This document shows positions 16,031 through 24,800 of a stretch of DNA of 30,428 nucleotides, in pieces. The position numbers were made by a program, and so were the translations under genes. The notes beneath the pieces are model-generated. The model did not search any database. It was not told the origin of the DNA and worked only from the letters and a program-made list of their open reading frames with translations. The stretch lies in NCBI GenBank assembly GCA_900543675.1, contig UQRY01000024.1, positions 1 through 30,428 on the forward strand, written 5' to 3'. How positions within the stretch are numbered: the first letter of the stretch is position 1; each line of letters opens with the position of its first letter. Origin of the DNA: an uncultured Mycoplasmatota bacterium. Lineage in GTDB: Bacteria; Bacillota_I; Bacilli_A; RF39; UBA660.

Positions 16031-18481
16031 ATGAAAAAAATATGTACATTAATAGTATTACTTCTATCATTAAGTCTGATAGAAGTAACAGAAGTAAAAG
16101 CATTAACCGACAGTTTCTATGAAGCAGAGTATGTGAATGATGCGTATATTAAGAAGTTTAAACCAGGCGCAGATACTGGAAGATACCAACAAATGCGAGT
16201 GTTTAGAAGAAGTTCAGATCATCATGTTGCTTATTGTATTGAAATATGGAAAGAATTACTAGATGGGAAACCAGTCATTGGTTATCAGGAAGATTTTTTA
16301 AATCGTACTAATTTATCTGAAGAAATATGGGAAAGAGTAGAATTATTAGCTTATTACGGTTATGGTTATCAAAGCCATACTTCACTAGATTGGTATGCGG
16401 TAACTCAATATTTAATCTGGAAGACGATTGAACCAGATAGTACAATTTATTTTACCGATAAGCTAAATGGTAATCGCATAGATAAATATCAAGCAGAAAT
16501 TGCGGAGTTAGAACAGTTAGTAGAAAACCATAGCCAACTACCTAGTTTTGTCAATCAAAAATATCAACTGCCTTATAATGAGGAATATGTCCTTACGGAT
16601 ACCAATCAAGTATTAGAAAATTTTATTGTCCAAGCAGATGAACACCTAATGGTAAAAAAGGTAGGAAATGAATTACGATTAACCACTAAGCACTTAGGAA
16701 AAAGCAAACTTACTTTGACCAAAAAAGCGAGTAGTAAAACAACACTCTACGTCGACTTAGAGAGTCAAAGCTTAATCGTTCGTGGGGGATTCAGTCAAAT
16801 CTCCAGTGAAATAGAAGTAGAATTGCCATCTAGTACTTTTCAAATTAGAAAACGGGATAAACAGACTGGCAGTACAACACCTCAAGGAGAAGCAAGTTTT
16901 ATCGGTACCACCTTTGAATTATTCAATCAAGATAGGAGTATAGTGAAACAATTAATCATCCAAGAAGATGGGTATTCAAACATAATAGAATTACCTTACG
17001 GAAAATATCAAATCAAAGAAATTAAATCAGGAGCTGGATATCAACTAGATCCTAAGCCAAAACATCTAACTATTGATGAAAGTGATCTAAAACTAGTTTG
17101 GGATTGGGATAATGAAGTATATAAAGGAAAAATTATTATACAAAAATTTTATGGTAGTAGTGAAAAGAAAGAATACTTTGAAGAAGAAAATGCTGAATTT
17201 GAAATCTATAACAACAAAAATGAACGAATAGAGACAATAATCACTAATGAAGACGGAAAAGCAGAAATAGAGTTACCATACGGAACTTACCGAATTGTTC
17301 AGACAAAAGGAAAGAAAAATTATGAATTAAGTAAACCATTCACGGTGACCATCAGTGAAACAAGTGAAAAAGAACAATCGATAACGTTAAAAAATGAAGA
17401 AATCGGTTACCGAATAAAAGTAATTAAACTTGATGCTGATAGTAAATTACCAATCAAAGATAAGATCAAGTTTAAGATAAAAAATAAAGAAACTGGAGAA
17501 TATCTTGTTCGCCATCTTACGACACCAATTCCGTCTGAAACGACTATATTTGAAACTAATGATGAAGGGTATTTCATTACGGATATGCCTCTATTAACAG
17601 GAACATATTTATTAGAGGAAGTATCCGCACCATTTGGTTATCAACAAACAGAACCACTCGAATTCACTATTTCAGAAGAGACGGAAACGATAAGTGATTC
17701 ATTATATGGTGAAGTAATTCTTGTCGAAATAGAAAATCAAAGAGCCTATGGTATGATCGAAATAGAAAAACAAGGTGAAGTGATGATGACAACAGGAGGA
17801 CTTTCTTTTCGAATGATGCCTCTTGAAGGAGTAGAGTTTTCGATCTATGCTGGTGAGGAAATAAAAGCCAAAGACGGTACTATTCTTTACCAAAAAGATC
17901 AATTAGTAGAAATCTTAGTAACTAATCGAGAAGGATTAACAAGAAGTAGTAAACTGCCTTTAGGAAAATACTATGTTATCGAAACCAAAAAGTTAGAACC
18001 ATATGATGAAAATAATCATAAATACTTTGTCGATTTGACTACGCACAGTCAAAAGTTAACATTAGCTTTTGAAAATACATTAAAGAAAAGTGACATTGAA
18101 ATAATTAAAATTGATGCCAATACGAAAGCAAGAATCGGCAAAGCTAAGTTTTCTCTTTATACTGAAAATAAAGAATACTTAGGTAGCGTTTATAGTGATC
18201 AAGATGGGAAAGCTTACTTTTATGACATTCCTTTGGGTAAATATTATGTCATTGAGGAAGAAGCACCATTAGGTTATGAGATAGATAAAAATGAACATTA
18301 CCTAGAAATTGTGGAGAATCAGAAAACCTATACGCTTACCATTCCTAATCGAAAAATAGAGTTACCTCCCAAAACAGGTGTATCCATTACTCAAGACAAA
18401 ACGAATCATTCCTCGCTAATCTTCTTAGGCGCGATAGGAATTTTCCTCGGTTATCGAAAAATAAAACAAACGAGAATCTGA
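16031..18481 (+). CDS. Sortase-anchored surface adhesin: thioester domain plus CnaB/SpaA repeats
   Basis: An 816-residue cell-wall protein. A signal peptide (about 1-24, KKICTLIVLLLSLSL, cleavage near VKA) leads to a thioester domain (about 25-180). There YCIEIW carries C69 and VTQYLIW carries Q126, the Cys-Gln pair that forms an internal thioester able to bond covalently to host surfaces. Then follow about five prealbumin-like CnaB/SpaA domains (roughly 268-352, 366-453, 460-568, 573-682, 688-773). Several show a strand Lys (K466, K693) and an E in YLLEEVSAPFGY or YVIEEEAPLGY, the residues for internal Lys-Asn isopeptide bonds. The sorting signal LPPKTG (778-783), a hydrophobic helix (795-808) and the basic tail end the protein. 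No sortase gene is in the window. GGGGGAG precedes ATG 16031. It stands alone between the amidohydrolase and a second glycan gene group. Its target is unknown. Confidence 0.9.
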   Translation: MKKICTLIVLLLSLSLIEVTEVKALTDSFYEAEYVNDAYIKKFKPGADTGRYQQMRVFRRSSDHHVAYCIEIWKELLDGKPVIGYQEDFLNRTNLSEEIWERVELLAYYGYGYQSHTSLDWYAVTQYLIWKTIEPDSTIYFTDKLNGNRIDKYQAEIAELEQLVENHSQLPSFVNQKYQLPYNEEYVLTDTNQVLENFIVQADEHLMVKKVGNELRLTTKHLGKSKLTLTKKASSKTTLYVDLESQSLIVRGGFSQISSEIEVELPSSTFQIRKRDKQTGSTTPQGEASFIGTTFELFNQDRSIVKQLIIQEDGYSNIIELPYGKYQIKEIKSGAGYQLDPKPKHLTIDESDLKLVWDWDNEVYKGKIIIQKFYGSSEKKEYFEEENAEFEIYNNKNERIETIITNEDGKAEIELPYGTYRIVQTKGKKNYELSKPFTVTISETSEKEQSITLKNEEIGYRIKVIKLDADSKLPIKDKIKFKIKNKETGEYLVRHLTTPIPSETTIFETNDEGYFITDMPLLTGTYLLEEVSAPFGYQQTEPLEFTISEETETISDSLYGEVILVEIENQRAYGMIEIEKQGEVMMTTGGLSFRMMPLEGVEFSIYAGEEIKAKDGTILYQKDQLVEILVTNREGLTRSSKLPLGKYYVIETKKLEPYDENNHKYFVDLTTHSQKLTLAFENTLKKSDIEIIKIDANTKARIGKAKFSLYTENKEYLGSVYSDQDGKAYFYDIPLGKYYVIEEEAPLGYEIDKNEHYLEIVENQKTYTLTIPNRKIELPPKTGVSITQDKTNHSSLIFLGAIGIFLGYRKIKQTRI

Positions 18482-18498
18482 AAAGGTTCTTTTTCTTT
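18473..18498 (+). terminator. Short terminator after the adhesin gene
   Basis: AGAATC (18473-18478) pairs with GGTTCT (18485-18490), including one G-U pair, around the loop TGAAAA, followed by TTTTCTTT. It overlaps the stop codon of the adhesin gene. The stem is short, so termination may be partial. Confidence 0.5.
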
Positions 18499-18524
18499 AC
18501 TAAAAAAACAATCTATTCTATAAT
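18496..18524 (+). promoter_or_regulatory. Sigma-A-type promoter for the GT4-pssD-pssE unit
   Basis: TTTACT (18496-18501), a 17-base spacer and a perfect TATAAT (18519-18524) precede the GT4 gene. The start site would fall near 18531, just before or within the AGGTGA ribosome site, so the leader is very short. Confidence 0.55.
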
Positions 18525-18540
18525 AAATACAGGTGAAACT

Positions 18541-19686
18541 ATGAAGAAAATAAGTATTTTATCCCTTCATTTAGGTTATGGAGGCATCGAAAAAAGTGTA
18601 GTCAATTTAGCCAATTTACTCGTTAAAGATTACGAAGTGGAAATCATCTCAACCTATAAATTAGATCATTCTCCTGCTTTTGAAATCGATCCAAAAGTAA
18701 AAGTAACTTATCTAATTGAAAAATATAAACCTAATCGTGAAGAATGGAAGCGTTCATTGAAAAAATTAAAACCCATTACGTTTATCAAAGAGACCTATAA
18801 AGCTCTTGTTGTCTTATTCTTAAGAAGATCTAAAACGACGAAAGCACTCAAAAACTGTAATAGTGATATCATTATTTCGACGCGTGATTTATTTAATAAA
18901 TGGTTAGGAGAATATGGAAAAAAGAAAACCTATAAGATTGGCTGGGAGCATAATCATCATCATCAAGATGTAACCTATATCAATAAAGTAGTTACTTCTT
19001 GTAAAAAATTAGATGCGTTAGTATTAGTTTCTGATTCATTAAGAAGTTTCTATAAAAAAGAGATGAAAAAAAGAAATTATAAATGTAAATGTGTTTATAT
19101 TCCTAACATGTTAGATAAAATTCCAGAAAATATTTCTTCACTAACAGAAAAAAGAATTGTTTCTATTGGTAGATTATCTCGAGAAAAAGGATTCACAGAT
19201 CTAATTGAAGTATTTCGTTTACTACATGAGAAAAAACCAAATTGGCACCTAGATATTGTGGGGGATGGGGCAGAAAGAAATAAAGTAGTCGATATGATTT
19301 ATGGCTACCAATTAACGAATAATGTTACGGTTCATGGCTATTTAAATCGGAAAGAAATTGACAAGTTATTGTCAGAATCTTCTCTTTATGTGATGACCTC
19401 TTACACAGAGTCTTTTGGTATAGTGTTAATTGAAGCGATGTCCTATGGAATACCATGTCTTGCTTATACTTCAGCAGAAGGAGCCAATGATTTAATTGTA
19501 AATGATCAAAATGGTTATCTGATTGAAAATAGAGATCCAGATCTTATGGTAGAAAAACTAATCGAACTAATTGATGATCCAAAGAAACGTCAATACCTAG
19601 GGAAAAACGGAAGAAAAACTAGTTTAAATTATACTCCTGATCGTGTAAAAGACAGCTGGCATAAATTATTGAAAAAGAAAGGATAG
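18541..19686 (+). CDS. GT4 glycosyltransferase
   Basis: A 381-residue GT-B-fold glycosyltransferase of family 4, the retaining enzymes that use nucleotide sugars. The N-terminal acceptor domain opens with ISILSLHLGYGGIEKSVVNLA (glycine-rich loop). The C-terminal donor domain begins with VSIGRLSREKGF (207-218), where R211 and K216 should contact the donor phosphates, and has IVGDGAER and the E290/E298 pair in TESFGIVLIEAM. It lacks membrane helices. It is separated from pssD by only 5 bases and from pssE by 12 more, so the three genes form an operon. Its role is probably to extend the lipid-linked sugar that PssD/PssE make. The closest functional analogue cannot be named from motifs alone. Confidence 0.88.
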   Translation: MKKISILSLHLGYGGIEKSVVNLANLLVKDYEVEIISTYKLDHSPAFEIDPKVKVTYLIEKYKPNREEWKRSLKKLKPITFIKETYKALVVLFLRRSKTTKALKNCNSDIIISTRDLFNKWLGEYGKKKTYKIGWEHNHHHQDVTYINKVVTSCKKLDALVLVSDSLRSFYKKEMKKRNYKCKCVYIPNMLDKIPENISSLTEKRIVSIGRLSREKGFTDLIEVFRLLHEKKPNWHLDIVGDGAERNKVVDMIYGYQLTNNVTVHGYLNRKEIDKLLSESSLYVMTSYTESFGIVLIEAMSYGIPCLAYTSAEGANDLIVNDQNGYLIENRDPDLMVEKLIELIDDPKKRQYLGKNGRKTSLNYTPDRVKDSWHKLLKKKG

Positions 19687-19691
19687 AAAAG

Positions 19692-20165
19692 ATGAAAAAG
19701 AAAGTAATGTTTATTTCTAGTGCTGGTGGGCATCTATCCGAACTGTTAATGCTATCTAAGTTATTTCCCAAATATAATTATACGTTAATTACGGAACGTA
19801 CCGCTTCCACGACTTATTTAACTAAAAAGTATCCCAAAAAAGTTTCCTTTTTATACTATGGGACTAAAGATCACCTTCTAACTTATCCATTTAAATTATT
19901 AGCCAACTGTTTTAAAAGTTTATATCTATATTTTAAAATTCGTCCTGAATTTATCGTAACTACCGGTACCCACACAGCGGGACCAATGTGTTGTATTGGT
20001 AAAATCTTCGGTAGTAAAATCATTTACATCGAAACGCTAGCCAACGCCAAAACCAAAACCGCAACGGGAAGACTAATTTATTTATTTGCAGATTTATTTA
20101 TTGTTCAATGGCCAAGTATGTTGAAGTTGTATCCCAAAGCTAAGTATGGTGGATGGATTTATTAA
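19692..20165 (+). CDS. pssD: PssD/CpsF-type glycosyltransferase subunit (Alg14 family)
   Basis: The membrane-bound half of a split GT-B enzyme related to eukaryotic Alg14 and to PssD/CpsF of capsule clusters. It is 157 residues long. The N-terminal loop SSAGGHLSEL (9-18) and TTGTHTAGP (90-98) are family hallmarks. A moderately hydrophobic stretch with YPFKLLANCFKSLYLYF (about 65-81) probably lies on the membrane. ETLANAKTKTATGRL (114-128) forms the acceptor-side segment. In known systems this subunit activates or recruits its partner, PssE, which carries the donor site, to add the second sugar (often glucose, galactose or glucuronic acid) to a lipid carrier. pssE follows after 12 bases with AAGGAG. 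Confidence 0.92.
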   Translation: MKKKVMFISSAGGHLSELLMLSKLFPKYNYTLITERTASTTYLTKKYPKKVSFLYYGTKDHLLTYPFKLLANCFKSLYLYFKIRPEFIVTTGTHTAGPMCCIGKIFGSKIIYIETLANAKTKTATGRLIYLFADLFIVQWPSMLKLYPKAKYGGWIY

Positions 20166-20177
20166 GGAGAGAAAAAT

Positions 20178-20732
20178 ATGATTTTAGTAACATTGGGAAC
20201 TCAAGATAAGAGTTTTGAAAGACTTCTAAAAGCTTTAGATGGATTAATAGAAAAAAAGATAATTCAAGAAGAAGTTGTTGTTCAAGCAGGATACACGAAT
20301 TATGAAAGTAAAAACATGAAAGTGTTCTCTTATCTTCCTAAAGAAGAATTTGAAAAACTAATAGAAAAATGTGATTTATTAATTACTCATGCCGGAGTAG
20401 GGTCAATTATGGATGGGTTAAAAAGAGGAAAGAAAATTATCGCCATCCCACGTTTAGCTAAATACCAAGAACACACCAATGACCATCAACTACAGATTGC
20501 GGAAGAATTTGAAAAAGAAGGTTATCTACTTAGTGTTGTAGACTTAAAAGACTTGAAAAAAACGTTAAATAAAGTCAAAAAATTCAAACCCAAAGAGTAT
20601 CATGGGAACAATCAAAAAATGTTAGACCTAATTGAAAACTACATTGCGACTAATCATAAAGATAATCGTATTTTGCTCTATTTAATATTATTATTGGTTA
20701 TTTGTATCCTCTTATTTATCATTTTTCACTGA
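20178..20732 (+). CDS. pssE: PssE/CpsG-type glycosyltransferase catalytic subunit (Alg13 family) with C-terminal membrane helix
   Basis: The donor-binding half of the split enzyme, homologous to Alg13 and to the C-terminal domain of MurG. MILVTLGTQDKSFERLL at the start, ITHAGVGSIMDGL (69-81) and IPRLAKYQEHTNDHQ (90-104) are the UDP-sugar binding motifs of the family. At 184 residues it is slightly longer than usual. The extra part (about 164-183, LLYLILLLVICILLFIIF) is a strongly hydrophobic helix at the very C-terminus. Alg13-type partners are normally soluble and depend on the Alg14 partner for membrane attachment, so here the catalytic subunit seems to be anchored itself. It is coupled to pssD directly upstream. 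Confidence 0.9.
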   Translation: MILVTLGTQDKSFERLLKALDGLIEKKIIQEEVVVQAGYTNYESKNMKVFSYLPKEEFEKLIEKCDLLITHAGVGSIMDGLKRGKKIIAIPRLAKYQEHTNDHQLQIAEEFEKEGYLLSVVDLKDLKKTLNKVKKFKPKEYHGNNQKMLDLIENYIATNHKDNRILLYLILLLVICILLFIIFH

Positions 20733-20771
20733 TAAATATAGTAAACTAGCTCATATTTTAAATGTAGGATA

Positions 20772-20799
20772 TTGTAAATACTATAATTTGACTTATAAT
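20772..20799 (+). promoter_or_regulatory. Promoter for the GtrB-like gene
   Basis: TTGTAA (20772-20777), a 16-base spacer and TATAAT (20794-20799) lie in the 88-base gap after pssE. The TATAAT falls inside a possible TTG-initiated extension of the next gene, which argues that translation starts downstream at 20821. A second TATAAT at 20782-20787 has no -35. Confidence 0.55.
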
Positions 20800-20820
20800 A
20801 GAAAAAGAGGAGGAAACAAC

Positions 20821-21765
20821 ATGAAAAAAGTTTCTATTATAGTACCTTGTTATAATGAGGAAGAATCTCTTCCTATTTTCTATGAAACGATTGTAAAAAC
20901 AGCTAAAGAATTAAAAGACAAGGTAGTTTTTGAATTTTTATTTGTTGATGATGGAAGTAAAGATAAAACTTTAGTAATACTAAAAGATTTAGCTAAACAA
21001 GATAAACGAGTTAGATATATTTCTTTTTCTAGAAATTTTGGTAAAGAAGCAGCCATGTTAGCGGGCTTAGAACATGCCCAAGGTGACTACATCACTATTA
21101 TGGATGCCGATTTACAAGATCCTCCATCTTTATTAGAAGAAATGATTGATCTATTAGAAAGTGGAGAATATGATTGTGTAGCGACGAAAAGTACGAATCG
21201 TAAAGGATATTCTTTTCTTAGAAAAACATTTACTAAGTGGTTTTATAGTATCATTAGTAAATTATCTAATATCGAGTTGGTACCAGGCGCTAGAGACTTT
21301 AGATTAATGACTAGACAAATGGTAAATGCCATTATTTCTATGAAAGAGTATAACCGCTATTCTAAAGGATTATTTAGTTTTGTAGGATTTAAAACTAAAT
21401 GGATTGATTTTGAAATCGAAGAAAGAGTAGCTGGAACAACAAAGTGGAACTTCTGGAAATTGTTTTCCTATGCGGTAGAAGGAATAGTTGCTTTTTCAAC
21501 TACGCCTTTAGTATTTGCCGCCCTAGTCGGACTGATCTTTTGCTTGATCTCATTCATTTTAATCATTGTAATTATCGCTAAAACACTAATTTGGGGAGAT
21601 CCAGTTGGTGGATGGCCTAGTATGGCTTGTATTATGTTTTTTGTTGGCGGAATTCAACTATTTTGTACTGGTATCATCGGAGAATACTTAGCTAAAGCGT
21701 ATTTAGAAACCAAAAAAAGACCAATTTATATTATTAGAGAAACCGAAAAAGGAAAAGATGAATAA
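20821..21765 (+). CDS. GtrB/DPM1-like bactoprenol glycosyltransferase
   Basis: A 314-residue GT2 enzyme with two C-terminal membrane helices, the architecture of GtrB, CsbB and YkcC, which load a sugar (typically glucose or GlcNAc) onto undecaprenyl phosphate. Motifs: IIVPCYNEEESL (6-17), VDDGSKDKT (42-50), MDADLQDPP (94-102) with the DxD, and VPGARDFRLM (154-163); helices run at about 229-253 and 265-290, followed by IIGEYLAKAYLETKKRP, a typical end. I start it at ATG 20821 because AGAGGAGG sits 8 bases upstream, while an in-frame TTG at 20788 overlaps the promoter -10. Products of such enzymes are flipped and used by GT-C proteins, so it may feed the GT-C-like proteins at 1090 and 3422. It ends in a strong terminator. 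Confidence 0.92.
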   Translation: MKKVSIIVPCYNEEESLPIFYETIVKTAKELKDKVVFEFLFVDDGSKDKTLVILKDLAKQDKRVRYISFSRNFGKEAAMLAGLEHAQGDYITIMDADLQDPPSLLEEMIDLLESGEYDCVATKSTNRKGYSFLRKTFTKWFYSIISKLSNIELVPGARDFRLMTRQMVNAIISMKEYNRYSKGLFSFVGFKTKWIDFEIEERVAGTTKWNFWKLFSYAVEGIVAFSTTPLVFAALVGLIFCLISFILIIVIIAKTLIWGDPVGGWPSMACIMFFVGGIQLFCTGIIGEYLAKAYLETKKRPIYIIRETEKGKDE

Positions 21766-21767
21766 TA

Positions 21768-21812
21768 AAAAAAGTAGCTTGCGTAAAAAGAAAATGTAAA
21801 GCTACTTTTATT
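21768..21812 (+). terminator. Intrinsic terminator after the GtrB-like gene
   Basis: AAAAGTAGCTT (21770-21780) and AAGCTACTTTT (21799-21809) form a perfect 11-bp stem with an 18-base loop, with A residues before and T residues after it. It lies 5 bases behind the stop codon and closes the glycan gene region. Confidence 0.85.
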
Positions 21813-21834
21813 CTATGATTCTATTGATAAATTT

Positions 21835-21863
21835 TTGACGGAAAACAGAAAACAAAGTATAAT
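21835..21863 (+). promoter_or_regulatory. Strong sigma-A-type promoter for the five-repeat protein gene
   Basis: TTGACG (21835-21840), exactly 17 bases, then TATAAT (21858-21863) give one of the best consensus promoters in the window. The ATG follows 30 bases later with GAGGGAAG as ribosome site. The repeat-protein gene is thus transcribed on its own, between two terminators or gaps. Confidence 0.8.
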
Positions 21864-21892
21864 ATAACTAGGAAAGAAATGAGGGAAGAAGA

Positions 21893-24800
21893 ATGGTCGA
21901 GAAAAATATTCAAAATATTTTAGAATATTGGAAAGCAAATCCTGATGTTGATGTCAATGCAGAAGAAGCAGTAAGAATGTTTATTGATGCGAATGACGAG
22001 TTAAAAACATGTACTCCAGAACAAAAACAACAACTATTAAAAAGTGTAGAAGATTATTATAATGAAGTAAAAAATAAACTGACAACCAAAAATCTAGGTG
22101 TAACAGAAAATACACCATTATTTCAATTGTTTGCAGAATTAGTGAAAGTAATTAAAGCAGAAAACGAAAGTATAGATAGTGAAACAAGAGACTATCTACG
22201 TACTTTAGCTTCCGCCTCTTTAAATATTTATCAAAATGATCGCAGTCGTCGCTTAGGGGATACAAGTATTCAAAGACTTCATGCCAATGATACAGAAGTA
22301 AGTTTCTTGAATGAATTAAAAGAAAAAGTGTTAAAAAAGAACTTAAATAGTGAACTCCTAAAGATTACAGAATTTTTATTTTCTCAAATCAGTGTTGCGA
22401 ATAGATTTGATGAAATAGTAAATCTTGATTCTTCAATGGATTATACTGAAGCATTTAAACTTATAAGTGATATTTATCGTTCTCACCTTCAAAAAAATGA
22501 TAATACTAGAAGACTATTAAAAGATAGAGTAATCAACTTAAATCGTTATTTAGCTGAACACCAAGATGTTGATATTAATGCGAAAGAAATTACAGAAATT
22601 CTATTAGATAGTGCTAAAGTAATCCAAAAGGACCAAACTCACGAAAGCGAAGATACAGTAGAAATTATTAACGGAGTAATTGAGTTAAGTCAAACCGCAG
22701 TAAACAGATTACTTAGTACTGATCTTCAACTAGAGAAAAATTCATCCCTTTGCCAATTAATTTCCCAGTTAGCGGGAAATGCGGTTATGGGAACTCCAGC
22801 CGTAGAAGAACAAGAAGAAGAATATATTAAAAATTTGGCCAAAATCTCTTTATTTACTAGACAAGAAGATAGAAACAAACGTATAAATTTAGACAATAGT
22901 CACAAAATTTATGACAATGAAGGTGAATACCAAACAATAAAAGAACAACGTGAAAAATATAAACAAAATCATCAAAAAGGAATTTATGCGACACTTACAG
23001 ACTGTTTATTTGCAGAAATTACTAAAGCGAAAACAGAAAACAAGATTTATAGTTTTAGTTTACCATTTTCACTACCAGAACTAAAAAAAGTAGAAGTAGA
23101 AAATAAAGAAGCAGATAGAACTCAAGAATTAATCAAAAGAATTCAAGGAGTCAATCAATATTTAATCGATAATCCAGATAATAATGTCAATATGGTAGAG
23201 TTGGCTGGTTTGTATATAGATGCTACCAAAGAAGAAAATAAAGAAGAGTTAAATACCACAATACATACTTTATCCGATACTGTTCAAAAACGTATGAAGA
23301 AAAAGAATAGAATAGATACTCCACTTAATATCTTAATGAATAAATTATCGAATTCGGCTCTTAACCATGAAGAAATAGTATCTCCTCTTGAAGAAGAGTA
23401 TTTAAAAGAATTGATTAGTGCCAATGCTTTTATCTATGAACAACAAGAAAGAAGAGAAAATGGGGAAGAGCTTCGTCTTTTCGATAATAAAGAACAGTTA
23501 CAAACACTAAATAGTAAACAATATACCGTACGCTTTAAAGAACCAAATATCCAGACTTTAGCCAAGGAATTATTAGAAGAAGTACAGACTGCATATCAAG
23601 AAGACAAATTAGTAGTAGAAGCGCCAAAGCTCGAAGAAGAACCTGAAGAATATAGTAAAGAAGCGGTAAAAAAATTAAAACAAGAATTAAAAGCAGAAAC
23701 CTCATTCTTGAAAGAACATCCTGAACAAAATATTGATGTTAAAGTAACTGCAGGCTTACTAATCGAATCAGCTAAAGCCAAAAAAACAGATGTAGGATTA
23801 AATGTAAGATTGAATCAAATGTGGAGTAGGACTTTCTCAAGGTTAATTGATCATGATCTTGAAGAAACCGCATTAGCAAATACTTTAACTCATTTATATA
23901 AAAGTGCTCGTTCAAAGACTCCGGCTGTAGTTTCAACCCAAGAAAAAGAATATTTAACCGATTTACTTGAAGTGAATTTCAAAATTCAAGAACGTGCAAA
24001 AAAAAGTGAAGAAGGACAAAATTTACGTTTATATGACAACGAAAAAGAGTTTAATGATTTAGAAAAAACTCATCAAGAAGTAAAATTCAACCAACCAATG
24101 ACCCAAAGCTTAGCTGATCGTTTATTTAAAGAAATTGAAAATGCCTATACGAAGGTTTCTTCTAAAAAAGCAGACGATGTAGAACCAAAAGAAAAAATAG
24201 AACAGCCTAAAGTAGAAGAATCTAAACCTATAGATCAAGAAAAAATTAGCATGCTAACTAAAAAATTTAATGGAGTAAAAGACTTTTTAAAGGGAAATCC
24301 AGAAGCCGATATTAATGCGGTTGAGTTAGCCGATCTATTTATCGAAGCATCTTCTACTAAACAAGAAGATACGAAAGAAGAATTACAAAATGCTATCGAA
24401 GAACTATGGCAAGTTGCTTATTCACGGATAGAAAAAATGAAAATAGAAGAAACAGCTGTTGCCAAAACATTGATTAATCTTGCTAAAAGTGCTATTCAAC
24501 ACCAGTCTATTGTAAAACCAGAAGAAGAAAATTTCCTAAAAGATATAGTAAGAATAAATTTCTATATTCAACAACAACAGAAAAAAAGAGAAAACGGCGA
24601 AACTATACGTTTATTCGATAACGAATCAGAATATAATCAAATTGTCGCTCAATCACAAAATATTCATTTCTCAAACCCAGAAATAGGAACTCAAGCAGAA
24701 CAATTAGTAAATGAGATTAAGCTTGCTTATCAGACAGATCAAATAAAACCAAAACAAGGTGTTCAAAATCAACCAGACAATGTATCAGATTTGTCTATTC

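Noticed and set aside
20788..20820. TTG start at 20788 for the GtrB-like gene
   Set aside because: The codons include the promoter TATAAT and the AGAGGAGG ribosome site of ATG 20821, where the family alignment also begins.
23596..23781. Minus-strand frame inside the five-repeat gene
   Set aside because: Composition is the complement of a Lys/Glu-rich sequence; no start signals.
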